Shown piece after piece: positions 48,535-57,531 of a DNA stretch of 64,000 nucleotides. The notes below the pieces were generated by a model, which made no database searches, had not been told where the DNA came from, and saw nothing but the letters and a program-made list of their open reading frames with translations. The stretch spans positions 4,217,501 to 4,281,500 of the forward strand of contig NZ_CP007014.1 in the NCBI RefSeq assembly GCF_000452705.1, given 5' to 3'. Source of the stretch: Pseudomonas syringae CC1557 (GTDB lineage: Bacteria; Pseudomonadota; Gammaproteobacteria; Pseudomonadales; Pseudomonadaceae). The number at the start of each line of letters is the position of its first letter. The stretch's first letter is position 1. Position numbers and translations under genes: made by a program.

Positions 48535-49791
48535 TCAGGCCTGCGCCAGAACGTCCTGCAACGGATGGTCGTCACGCTGTGCGATCCATTGCAACAGTTC
48601 TGCTGCAGCCATCGGCCGGGCAATAAAATACCCCTGAACGGCAGGGTCGCCCAACGCCAGCAGGTAATGGAAATCCTCGGCCGTCTCCACCCCTTCAACC
48701 ACTACTGACATGGACAGCCGTTGTGCCATTAGCATCGCCCCGGCCACCACCGCCGATTTGCGCGCATCGTCGGCCATGCCACGCACGAATTCGGTGGGTA
48801 TTTTCAGCTCACTGAAAGGGAGTTGCAGTAATCGGTCGATGTTCGATGCGCCCATGCCGAAATCATCGATCGACAATTTGCAGCCCTTCATACACAGCCT
48901 CAAAAGCCCCTCCAGTTGCCAGGCTTCTGGCCGCGCGGCGTCCTGCTCAAGTATTTCCAGCGTCAGCGCATGGGCCGGCACGCCATGATGCGCAAGAGCC
49001 TGCATGATCCGCTCGAAAAAATCGGCCTGTTGCAGCACTTGCGGGTCGACATTGACCGCGACCGACAGCGCCTTGCCCTGCTCGCGCAGGACTTGCGCAG
49101 ACAACTGCAATGCCTGGTCGAGCACTCGCCAGGTCAGAGGGACTGTCATGCCTTCAGCTTCAATGGTCGCGATGAAGCGGCCGGGGGCCAGCAGGCCATG
49201 CACCGGGTGCTGCCAGCGAACCAGCGCCTCGACACCCAGCACCTCGCCGCGCAGGCTGACCTTGGGCTGAAAATGTGCAATCCATTGCTCGGCGACCGAC
49301 GTGATATCAGCAGGTCTGGTGCCTGTCGGGTGAAAGAGCTCTGCGGCCGAGAGCACTGCAAAGGCGTGATTGCCCGATGACCGCACCGCAGGATCTGGCT
49401 GAAGGGAAACGTAAGCCTCAAGCAGCTCGCACAGCGCGGCGGCCGATGCAGGTTTCTGCAAGTACCCCAGCACCTTAAGCCCCTGAGCCCCCGCCAGTTG
49501 CGCGACGCCCTCAAGCACACAGGTGGCGGAACTGCTGAGAATGATCAGAGCCTTTGCCAGCGCAGTCTCAGCCAGGAAACGGATCAGTTCGAGGCCGTCC
49601 GGTCCGTCCATCTGCAAGTCGCAGATGGCGATATCGACAGCTCCCCGACTGGACAAAGACTGCTTCGCTGCCGCAACGCTGTCAGCCGCCAGCACGTCAA
49701 AGACCTGGTTGGCATTGAGCATCTGGTGCAGCGCCATCAATTGGAAAGGATGGTCTTCGAGAATCAGAACCTTGAGTGATTGCACTGTCAT
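48535..49791 (-). CDS. REC-EAL c-di-GMP phosphodiesterase (RocR-like)
   Basis: A protein of 418 residues. The receiver (1-125) has phospho-Asp58 (AICDLQMDG). The EAL domain (about 155-405) keeps the catalytic set: EALVR (188-192), Asn in NVDPQ, Glu in LTLEILE, the Asp pair in IDDFG (309-310), Lys in ELKIP, VVEGVET and VQGYFIARP. The loop after DDFG reads MGASN instead of the usual TGYSS. It probably hydrolyses c-di-GMP under control of the receiver. It resembles RocR (SadA) of P. aeruginosa, which lies in the same kind of cluster. The kinase gene is 118 bases upstream on the same strand. Confidence 0.92.
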   Translation of the reverse strand: MTVQSLKVLILEDHPFQLMALHQMLNANQVFDVLAADSVAAAKQSLSSRGAVDIAICDLQMDGPDGLELIRFLAETALAKALIILSSSATCVLEGVAQLAGAQGLKVLGYLQKPASAAALCELLEAYVSLQPDPAVRSSGNHAFAVLSAAELFHPTGTRPADITSVAEQWIAHFQPKVSLRGEVLGVEALVRWQHPVHGLLAPGRFIATIEAEGMTVPLTWRVLDQALQLSAQVLREQGKALSVAVNVDPQVLQQADFFERIMQALAHHGVPAHALTLEILEQDAARPEAWQLEGLLRLCMKGCKLSIDDFGMGASNIDRLLQLPFSELKIPTEFVRGMADDARKSAVVAGAMLMAQRLSMSVVVEGVETAEDFHYLLALGDPAVQGYFIARPMAAAELLQWIAQRDDHPLQDVLAQA

Positions 49792-49909
49792 GCCTACCGG
49801 ATCCCGGCCATCTTGGCCAGAGGAACTCCAAGTCTAGTCAATCCAGCGGCAGTGACACATAGGACACGTCCTAAACCTGTCAGCGATTACGGGACGTGTG
49901 GGCTGCCCC

Positions 49910-52900
49910 TCAACCAGTCGGCTCAGCACTGCCGGGTACCTTCAGCAACTGGACCTCAATATCAGCGCGCAGACAGGTGATCGCCTTCTCAAGCGCTGAC
50001 CAGCATCCGGGCACGCCCGTCTCGCCTTTTTGCCTGACGTTTTGATCCAGCGCAGCACAGGCCTTGGCCAGCGGAACGGCGTCAACCAGGCTGGCCGCTC
50101 CCTTGAGACGATGCAGGGAAGCGCTCAGGTTTTTCCAGTCCATCGACGACACTGCGCGCTCAAGCACCGAGTGCTCGTGCAGCAGATTCTTCCATAACTC
50201 ACTCAGCAACCGCTGCATCTGCTCGGGATTGGCCCGGGTCATGCGGTGCAGTGCGCCCATATCGAACGTCGGCTCACGCACCACATCTCCCAGCTCCTGT
50301 GCCAGACGCGTCAGTGACAACGGTTTGATCAGCAGTCCATCCATGCCTGACTGCTCGCAGCGCGCAGCCTCGTCACTCATGGCATTGGCGGTACAGCCGA
50401 TGACCGGGCATCGCTGGCGCAGCTCTTTAGCCTCGATCTGGCGTATGGCCTCGGTCAATGCGTAACCGCTGATGCCGGGCATGTTGCAATCAGTGATGAC
50501 GGCATCGAATGGTTCGTCGCGCCAGATCGCCAGCGCCGCTTCACCCCCCTCGACAGACGCGACCCGGTGCCCCAGAAACTCGAGTTGACGGGTCAACACC
50601 AGTCGATTGGCCGACATATCATCGACCACCAACACATGCAGGCTGCGCGTATCGACTTCAGGCTGCGAGCGTTCATCAACGGGCAGCACCCGATCGCTGA
50701 TCCTGACGAGCGGCACGTCGATGGTGACGCATGTGCCCTTGCCGGGCTCACTGTGCAGGCGAATCTCACCCTGCATCAGCTCGACCAATTGCCGGGTTAT
50801 AGTTAGTCCCAGCCCGCTTCCGCCATACTGCGCAGCCGTGTCACCGCTTGCCTGGGTGAAGGGTTGAAACACCTTTTGCTGGCGCTCGGGCTCGATGCCT
50901 GCACCGCTGTCTTCAATGCTGATGCGCACACGCGATGCACCTTCAGGTGCATCGGCCACTTCCACCCTCACGACCACGCCTCCCTCACAGGTAAACTTCA
51001 AGGCATTGCCCAGCAGGTTATGCAGTACCTGACGAAGCCTCAACGGGTCCAGCCAGTAGTGACCACTGACCTGCCCGGTCATCTCCAGACGCAGTTGCAG
51101 ACCTTTTGCCTGTGCCTGAGCCGAGAACAGCTGAATGGCTTCCTCGAAAAACTCGCGAAGTGGCGTCACAGCCAATGACAGCTGCAGGCCGCCTGCTTCG
51201 ATTCTGGCCAGATCGAGACTCTCGCCGATCAGCGCAACCAGTTGCGTGGCTGAACGGTAAGCCACCTGTAATCCCTGGGACGGTCTGTCGCCCTGACGCA
51301 CCGCCTGCTCACACTCCAATTCCAGAAGGCCGATGATTGCCCCCATCGGCGTGCGGATTTCATGACTCATGCCAGCCAGAAAAGCGCTTTTTGCCTGATT
51401 GGCCTGAGCCGCCTGATGCATGGCGCTCTCAAGTTGCTGCTCCAGCAGCTTGCGCTCGGTGATATCGATCCAGCCGCCCAACAAACCCTGCAATTGACCA
51501 TCGGCACCGAAGAACGGAGCCGTCCATTGCCAGACCTCCATGCGCTTGCCGGACAGTTGAATAGTGCGGTCACTGAAGGCCGGCTGGTGGTTTTCCAGCA
51601 GTTTAAGGTAGTCGGCGTGCATCTGTTCGGCCAGCTGCCGCGGGATGAGATCGACATCGATCAGGCGTCGGCCATTCATGTGCTCGAAACTGATGCCCAG
51701 GCTGTGTTCGTAGGCGCGGTTGCAGGAGATCATGCGGCCCTTGAGATCCCGCACATAGATCGGGTTAGGAATGCCATCGAGCAGAGCACGTTTGAAAGCC
51801 AATTGATCGTTGAGCAGGCGTTCAGCCTTGAGGCGTTGGAGAATCTGCACCTTGAGACGACCGCTCCAGGCCAGCGACACCAGGCCGGTGAGCAAGGCCA
51901 GCGCCACGACCCAGATCACCCACGGCGGAATGCGTCCCCACAGGGAAGGTTGAGGCAGCGACGAGCCCAGCCACTTCAGGCGGATCGAACGTAACTCGGC
52001 GACCGGAAATTCTTCCAGTGCCTTATTGAGGATGCCCAGCAACTCGGGCTGGGTCTTGATCACTGAAAAACGGTCAGGCGACCATTTCCCATCGACACTT
52101 CGGGCCACTTTCAACTGCCCGGACGGAAACAGGTAGGCGCCTGCCTCATTCTGAATGGTCGCTTTGGCAACACCGTTTTCAACCAATGCGCGGGCCTGAT
52201 CGTAGGTATCCACCAATCGCAGTTGAATCAGCGGATACTCTCGCCTGATCAGGTCTTCAAGCGCATGCCGGGCAGGAAGCGCAAGGACTTTACCGGCCAG
52301 ATTGTCGAGGGAGACCTGCGACGAGTCTTCGGAGCGCACCACGAACATCCAGCTGTTGCCCCCGAATGAATAGGTAAAGTCCAGAAACCGACGGCGCGCT
52401 GCATTCTCCGCAAGCGTGGTATTCATGTCAGCCAGGCCGGCGCGCAGCACCTCGATGCTCTGCTGAGTGGAAGCCGCTTCCCGGTGTACGAACTGCAGAC
52501 CGGTCATGCGTGAAATACGCGCCAGCACATCGGCGTTCAGGCCCACCCAGTGGCCATTCTTGTCCTTGTATATGTAGGGCGGATGCTGTGTGGTGGAAAT
52601 GGTGACGCTGGGGTGTTTGAGCAACCAGCGTCGCTCTGCGCCCGTAAAACGAATCCGTTGTCCTTCTACATCCGCGCCCAGACCCAGCGTCCAGCGGCCC
52701 AGCACTTCACGGCTGACCGATGGCGCAATGTTCTCCAGCGCACGGTTGATCAGCGTCAGCAAACGCTGTTCGTCCTGGCGCACTGCAAACGCAAACCCCA
52801 CGGGCGGCAAGCGGCTTTCGAACTTGATCTGCAGCCCCAGGTACGGGCGCAGGGCCGTGTATGACCGGACGATCACTTCGTTTCCGATAAAGGCGTCCAC

Positions 52901-53554
52901 CTCCCCCTGACTCAAGGCCTCCAGGGCACTGTAAAGGTTCGGCGCGATAATGATCCCGCTGTCCGGGTAGGTGCGGTGCGCAACCTCCGAATCGGCATAA
53001 CCATCGAGTAACACCACTTTTTTGCCTGCCAGGTTTATGGGCGGGCTGAGGTCGTTGCCACGACCCACCACCACCGAACGGTCAGGCATGTAGTCGGAAG
53101 AGAACGCCAGCCCTTTCACGCTTCGTTCGAAGCCGTTGGCACTGGTCAACAGGTCAAGTTTGCCATCGCGCAGCGCCTCGATGGCCTCCTCACGCCTGGC
53201 AAACCCTGTGACCTGCATCGGAACGTTCAACTGGTCGCTGACCAGCCCAAGGTAATCGGCGCTGATACCCTGATAACGATTGCGGTCGCTGGTGATATCG
53301 ATCGGCTCGTAATCGGCGATGGCAATACCGACCCGGATGACTTTGCGCTGATCGAGCCATTGCCGGTCGCGTGACTCAATGACGAGATCGTCAGACGCCA
53401 CGAAAGGCGCGGTGAGGGTAAACGGCAAGCTTTGTGCGGCGCTGAGGGTCTGAGCGAACAACAGACCCAGCAACACCCATACCATGCGACGCGCGCAGTC
53501 CTTTGCGGTTTTACCTGTCTTCCTGACGACGCTCTGCATACGTGCTTGCTTCAC
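49910..53554 (-). CDS. BvgS/RocS-like hybrid sensor kinase
   Basis: A protein of 1214 residues from GTG 53554. ATG 53539 is an alternative. It has a signal/membrane segment near 23-40, then two periplasmic family-3 solute-binding domains in tandem (about 72-290 and 315-530). TM2 is at about 543-563. A PAS domain (590-700) leads to HisKA with His731 (SHEIRTPMG), HATPase, receiver with Asp1022 (TDCNMPG) and Hpt with His1148 (HRLKGAA). This is the BvgS/EvgS/RocS1 layout. It should relay phosphate through the Hpt to the NarL-type and REC-EAL regulators next to it. Confidence 0.93.
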   Translation of the reverse strand: MKQARMQSVVRKTGKTAKDCARRMVWVLLGLLFAQTLSAAQSLPFTLTAPFVASDDLVIESRDRQWLDQRKVIRVGIAIADYEPIDITSDRNRYQGISADYLGLVSDQLNVPMQVTGFARREEAIEALRDGKLDLLTSANGFERSVKGLAFSSDYMPDRSVVVGRGNDLSPPINLAGKKVVLLDGYADSEVAHRTYPDSGIIIAPNLYSALEALSQGEVDAFIGNEVIVRSYTALRPYLGLQIKFESRLPPVGFAFAVRQDEQRLLTLINRALENIAPSVSREVLGRWTLGLGADVEGQRIRFTGAERRWLLKHPSVTISTTQHPPYIYKDKNGHWVGLNADVLARISRMTGLQFVHREAASTQQSIEVLRAGLADMNTTLAENAARRRFLDFTYSFGGNSWMFVVRSEDSSQVSLDNLAGKVLALPARHALEDLIRREYPLIQLRLVDTYDQARALVENGVAKATIQNEAGAYLFPSGQLKVARSVDGKWSPDRFSVIKTQPELLGILNKALEEFPVAELRSIRLKWLGSSLPQPSLWGRIPPWVIWVVALALLTGLVSLAWSGRLKVQILQRLKAERLLNDQLAFKRALLDGIPNPIYVRDLKGRMISCNRAYEHSLGISFEHMNGRRLIDVDLIPRQLAEQMHADYLKLLENHQPAFSDRTIQLSGKRMEVWQWTAPFFGADGQLQGLLGGWIDITERKLLEQQLESAMHQAAQANQAKSAFLAGMSHEIRTPMGAIIGLLELECEQAVRQGDRPSQGLQVAYRSATQLVALIGESLDLARIEAGGLQLSLAVTPLREFFEEAIQLFSAQAQAKGLQLRLEMTGQVSGHYWLDPLRLRQVLHNLLGNALKFTCEGGVVVRVEVADAPEGASRVRISIEDSGAGIEPERQQKVFQPFTQASGDTAAQYGGSGLGLTITRQLVELMQGEIRLHSEPGKGTCVTIDVPLVRISDRVLPVDERSQPEVDTRSLHVLVVDDMSANRLVLTRQLEFLGHRVASVEGGEAALAIWRDEPFDAVITDCNMPGISGYALTEAIRQIEAKELRQRCPVIGCTANAMSDEAARCEQSGMDGLLIKPLSLTRLAQELGDVVREPTFDMGALHRMTRANPEQMQRLLSELWKNLLHEHSVLERAVSSMDWKNLSASLHRLKGAASLVDAVPLAKACAALDQNVRQKGETGVPGCWSALEKAITCLRADIEVQLLKVPGSAEPTG

Positions 53555-53612
53555 TGCGATTGACTCTTTTGTGTGGGCTGAAAACCCTCGAAGTTTGGCA
53601 CGTAGAAACAGG

Positions 53613-53636
53613 AAGGCCCGCCAAATGGCGGGCCTT
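53613..53636 (-). terminator. terminator of thrC
   Basis: AAGGCCCGCC at 53613-53622 pairs perfectly with GGCGGGCCTT at 53627-53636, with loop AAAT. It lies 22 bases beyond the thrC stop and separates thrC from the sensor kinase gene. The T-run is weak. Confidence 0.7.
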
Positions 53637-53658
53637 AAGTTGTTACACGACGCTTCTA

Positions 53659-55068
53659 TTAGAGCGGTTTGCCACGGTTGCCATGCTGACTGACAAATGC
53701 CTGTATGGCTTTCAGGTCATTGGGTAGCACGGTGCAGCGTTCGTCGCGCTCGAACAAATCAGACAAATGTGCAGGCAGCTCAAGCGCTTTTCCTACGCCT
53801 GCCTTCTCCACTGCTTCCGGGAACTTGACCGGGTGCGCCGTTCCCAGGATTACCATGGGCGTATCCAGACTGCGACGACACTCACGCGCGGCCTTCACCC
53901 CGATGGCGGTGTGCGGGTCAAGCAACTCGCCGGTCTTCGCAAACACGTCGATGATGGTCTCGCAGGTCTGCTCATCGCTGACCGCCAGCGAGTCGAACAG
54001 CTTGCGGGTTTCGGTCCAGCGCTCTTCTTCGACACTGAAACCGCCGCCCTGCCGGAAGGTGCTCATCAGCTCGGCAATGGCCGAACCATTGCGGCCATGC
54101 ATATCAAACAGCAGACGCTCGAAGTTCGACGAAACCATGATATCCATGGACGGCGACAAGGTAGCGTGCAGGGTTTCCTTGACGTACTGATTGCCGCTCA
54201 TGAAGCGGTGCAGGATGTCGTTGCGGTTGGTGGCGACGATCAACTGGTTGATCGGCAAGCCCATATTGCGCGCCAGGTAGCCGGCAAAGATGTCGCCGAA
54301 ATTACCGGTTGGCACCGAGAACGATACTGAACGCGCCGGACCGCCCAGTTGCAGCGCAGCATGGAAGTAGTAAACGATCTGGGCCATGATCCGCGCCCAG
54401 TTGATCGAGTTGACAGCTACCAGACGCGTGCCCTTGAGGAAGCTCTGATCGGCAAAGCTGGCCTTGACCATCTCCTGGCAATCGTCAAAATTGCCTTCCA
54501 CCGCGATGTTATGAATGTTCTCACCGAAGATGGTTGTCATCTGCCGGCGCTGAACATCCGACACACGATTGTTCGGGTGCAGAATGAAGATGTCGACGTT
54601 GTCACACCGACGGCAGCCTTCGATGGCCGCAGAACCGGTATCGCCCGAGGTGGCGCCCATGATGACTACCCGCTCGCCACGCTTGGCCAGCACGTAATCC
54701 AGCAAACGGCCGAGCAATTGCAGCGCGAAGTCCTTGAACGCCAGAGTAGGACCGTGGAACAGTTCGAGCACCCACTCGTTGCCGTTGAGCTGGCGCAGGG
54801 GCGCAATAGCACTGTGGGCAAACACACCGTAGGTTTCTTCCAGAATCTTCTTGAAATCGGCATCAGGAATGCTGCCGGTGACGAACGGGCGCATCACCCG
54901 GAAAGCCAGCTCGTGATAAGGCAGGCCTGCCCAGGAAGCAATTTCCTCCTGAGTGAAACGCGGCAGGTTTTCCGGCACATAAAGGCCGCCGTCGCTGGCC
55001 AGACCAGTCAACAGCACGTCTTCGAAATTCAATGCAGGCGCTTGCCCGCGAGTACTGATATAGCGCAT
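53659..55068 (-). CDS. thrC: threonine synthase
   Basis: A protein of 469 residues from ATG 55068, the start MRYISTRGQAP common to the family. The frame continues 14 codons into a repeat. It is a PLP enzyme of fold type II with the Schiff-base lysine in LAFKDFALQ and the phosphate loop around GATSGDTGSAA. It converts O-phosphohomoserine to threonine. hom lies upstream on the same strand, separated by a 133-base spacer made of heptamer repeats. Confidence 0.96.
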   Translation of the reverse strand: MRYISTRGQAPALNFEDVLLTGLASDGGLYVPENLPRFTQEEIASWAGLPYHELAFRVMRPFVTGSIPDADFKKILEETYGVFAHSAIAPLRQLNGNEWVLELFHGPTLAFKDFALQLLGRLLDYVLAKRGERVVIMGATSGDTGSAAIEGCRRCDNVDIFILHPNNRVSDVQRRQMTTIFGENIHNIAVEGNFDDCQEMVKASFADQSFLKGTRLVAVNSINWARIMAQIVYYFHAALQLGGPARSVSFSVPTGNFGDIFAGYLARNMGLPINQLIVATNRNDILHRFMSGNQYVKETLHATLSPSMDIMVSSNFERLLFDMHGRNGSAIAELMSTFRQGGGFSVEEERWTETRKLFDSLAVSDEQTCETIIDVFAKTGELLDPHTAIGVKAARECRRSLDTPMVILGTAHPVKFPEAVEKAGVGKALELPAHLSDLFERDERCTVLPNDLKAIQAFVSQHGNRGKPL

Positions 55069-55081
55069 GGGATCAAACCTG

Positions 55082-55200
55082 TGGTTTGAGCTGAAAGCCT
55101 CGAGCCTCAAGCCTCAAGCCTCAAACCACAAGTTCAAAACGACTGGCGTCTGACTTGTGGCGGGTGGCTTGTGGCTGGCAGCTGACGGCTTGCAGCTGAC
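55082..55200 (-). repeat. degenerate heptamer array in the hom-thrC spacer
   Basis: Read on the minus strand from 55200, the spacer divides into 17 consecutive 7-base units. Most end in GCY, for example GTCAGCT, GCAAGCC, GTCAGCT, GCCAGCC and ACAAGCC. Three identical TGAGGCT units and one CGAGGCT lie at 55096-55123. The period of 7 holds across the whole stretch, with five units near the middle and at the far end off the GCY pattern. It fills nearly all the space between the hom stop and the thrC start. Confidence 0.75.
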
Positions 55201-55201
55201 G

Positions 55202-56506
55202 TTAATTAAGATGCTCGACGCGAATACGGACTACCGGACCTGCCACATCCTGCAACGCTTCAAGGGCATGAATGGCGTCATTGATGCGCTGCTCCAGTAC
55301 GCGATGCGTCAGCAGGATCATCGGCACCAGGCCATCGTGTTCTTCGACTTCCTTTTGCATGATCGATTCTATGTTTATACCGCGCTCGGACAGGATGCTT
55401 GCTACCTGAGCCAGAACGCCCGGATGATCCTTGGCCTGAATACGCAGATAGTAGGCGCTTTCACAGGCTTCGATCGGCAGGATCGGGTGGGCGGACAGCG
55501 AATCAGGCTGGAAGGCCAGATGCGGCACACGGTTTTCCGGATCGGACGTCATGGCACGCACTACGTCCACCAGGTCGGCCACCACCGAAGAGGCGGTAGG
55601 CTCCATACCTGCGCCAGCACCGTAGAACAGTGTCGAACCCGATGCGTCGCCATTGACCATGACCGCGTTCATCACGCCATTGACGTTAGCGATCAGACGA
55701 TCAGCCGGGATCAGCGTCGGGTGCACGCGCAGTTCAATGCCCTGAGCCGTGCTGCGCGCAACACCCAGGTGCTTGATGCGATAGCCCAGCGCCTCGGCGT
55801 AGTTCACGTCTGCGGTGGTCAGTTTGGTAATGCCTTCGGTGTAGGCCTTGTCAAACTGCAGCGGGATGCCAAAGGCGATGGAGGCCAGAATCGTCAGTTT
55901 GTGCGCCGCGTCGATGCCTTCGACGTCGAACGTCGGATCAGCCTCGGCATAACCCAGCGCCTGGGCTTCAGCCAGAACATCCGGAAACGTACGGCCCTTC
56001 TCGCGCATTTCGGTGAGGATGAAGTTGCCAGTGCCGTTGATGATGCCTGCAACCCAGTTGATGCGGTTTGCCGACAGGCCTTCACGAATGGCCTTGATGA
56101 CCGGAATACCGCCCGCAACCGCTGCTTCGAACGCGACAATGACGCCCTTCTCGCGCGCCTTGGCGAAAATCTCGTTGCCATGCACAGCGATCAGCGCTTT
56201 GTTGGCTGTCACAACATGCTTGCCGTTCTCAATGGCTTTGAGGACCAGTTCACGGGCAATGGTGTAGCCGCCGATCAGCTCGACGACGATGTCGATTTCA
56301 GGGTTGGTCGCAACGGCAAACACATCACTGGTCGTAGGTGTACCGGCAATCTGGCAGTTGGGGTTTGGTGTACGAACCGCAATCTGCGCAACTTCGATTC
56401 CACGCCCTGCACGGCGGGCAATCTCCTCGGCGTTACGCTGAAGCACGTTGAAAGTACCGCCACCGACAGTACCCAGCCCACATATGCCTACTTTGACCGG
56501 TTTCAC
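55202..56506 (-). CDS. hom: homoserine dehydrogenase
   Basis: A protein of 434 residues starting at GTG 56506, which has GGGGGAG 7 bases upstream and gives VKPVKVGICGLGTVGGG. The frame extends 19 codons further without a ribosome site. An N-terminal NAD(P)-binding fold is followed by the catalytic domain (GIINGTGNFIL, DPTFDVEGIDAAHKL) and a C-terminal ACT domain (about 350-430) for feedback control. It reduces aspartate semialdehyde to homoserine. It forms an operon-like pair with thrC, and dsbC lies upstream on the same strand. Confidence 0.96.
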   Translation of the reverse strand: MKPVKVGICGLGTVGGGTFNVLQRNAEEIARRAGRGIEVAQIAVRTPNPNCQIAGTPTTSDVFAVATNPEIDIVVELIGGYTIARELVLKAIENGKHVVTANKALIAVHGNEIFAKAREKGVIVAFEAAVAGGIPVIKAIREGLSANRINWVAGIINGTGNFILTEMREKGRTFPDVLAEAQALGYAEADPTFDVEGIDAAHKLTILASIAFGIPLQFDKAYTEGITKLTTADVNYAEALGYRIKHLGVARSTAQGIELRVHPTLIPADRLIANVNGVMNAVMVNGDASGSTLFYGAGAGMEPTASSVVADLVDVVRAMTSDPENRVPHLAFQPDSLSAHPILPIEACESAYYLRIQAKDHPGVLAQVASILSERGINIESIMQKEVEEHDGLVPMILLTHRVLEQRINDAIHALEALQDVAGPVVRIRVEHLN

Positions 56507-56646
56507 TGATGAACTCCCCCGAAAAACAGCCGAACCTGAATCGACTGTGAAAAACCGCCGCATGTCGCCATACGACTACAAATCCGACGAAGCGCCGAAA
56601 AGCGTGCGCCTCACATTCATGAGGCGGTCTTCTTGACGACGCAGAA

Positions 56647-57387
56647 CTATTTGGCGCCCATTGCCAGTTTGGCAACCTGAGCAGCGGGCTGGTAGCCCGG
56701 AATTACCTGACCGTCGGCCAGAACGATCGCTGGTGTACCGTTCACGCCGATCGACTGACCGATCTCGTATTGCTTGCTGACCGGATTGTCACATTTGGCA
56801 GCCTTGATGTCCTTGCCGTCGACCATACGGTCCATGGCGCTTTTACGGTCCTTGGAGCACCAGACGGCCTGCAACTGCTCGTCGCCAGGAGAACCCAGCC
56901 CCTGGCGCGGGAACGCCATGTAACGGACTTCGACACCCATCTTGTTCAACTGGGCCACTTCTTCGTGCAGCTTGTGGCAATACGGGCAGGTGGTGTCGGT
57001 GAACACGGTGATGTGCGACTTGGTCTCACCAACTGCCGGGTACACCACCATATCGGAAAGAGGAATGGCATTGATGGTCTTGGAAATGGCCAGACGCTCG
57101 GTCTTCTCGGTCAGGTTGACCGGCTTGCCGTTCTGCACTTGAAAAAGGTAGCCCTGCACCACGAACTGACCGTCAGCACTGGCATACAGCACGCGGCCGC
57201 CTTTGAGTTTGACCTCGTAAAGACCGGTGAGCGGGCTCGGCGAGATACTCTCGACCGGCAGTTCGAGCTGGAGCGAATCCAGCGTCTTGCGAATGGCCTG
57301 ATCGGGCGCGGCATCTGCCACGGCAAACATACTGAATGTGCCAGCCAGCATGACAGCGGCGGCAGCGAAAATCTGAGACAAACGCAT
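56647..57387 (-). CDS. dsbC: thiol:disulfide interchange protein DsbC
   Basis: A protein of 246 residues from ATG 57387. The signal peptide is MRLSQIFAAAAVMLAGTF with a cleavage site near ADAAPD. An N-terminal dimerisation domain (about 28-90) precedes a thioredoxin-like domain with the active site CPYC (134-137). A second, structural Cys pair (Cys177 and Cys199) is also present. DsbC isomerises wrong disulfides in periplasmic proteins. hom lies downstream and xerD upstream, the usual Pseudomonas order. Confidence 0.95.
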   Translation of the reverse strand: MRLSQIFAAAAVMLAGTFSMFAVADAAPDQAIRKTLDSLQLELPVESISPSPLTGLYEVKLKGGRVLYASADGQFVVQGYLFQVQNGKPVNLTEKTERLAISKTINAIPLSDMVVYPAVGETKSHITVFTDTTCPYCHKLHEEVAQLNKMGVEVRYMAFPRQGLGSPGDEQLQAVWCSKDRKSAMDRMVDGKDIKAAKCDNPVSKQYEIGQSIGVNGTPAIVLADGQVIPGYQPAAQVAKLAMGAK

Positions 57388-57531
57388 GAAAACTCCTATG
57401 ACGGCGGACAGACTGAAGGCTGCGATAAACAGGGGGCCAGCCTTGATCTGCGAAACCGGCAAAGCCTATCACATTAGGACTTAAAGACCGCCCTGCACTG
57501 ACGTAAGACTTTTCGCGACTCAGACGAGAAA

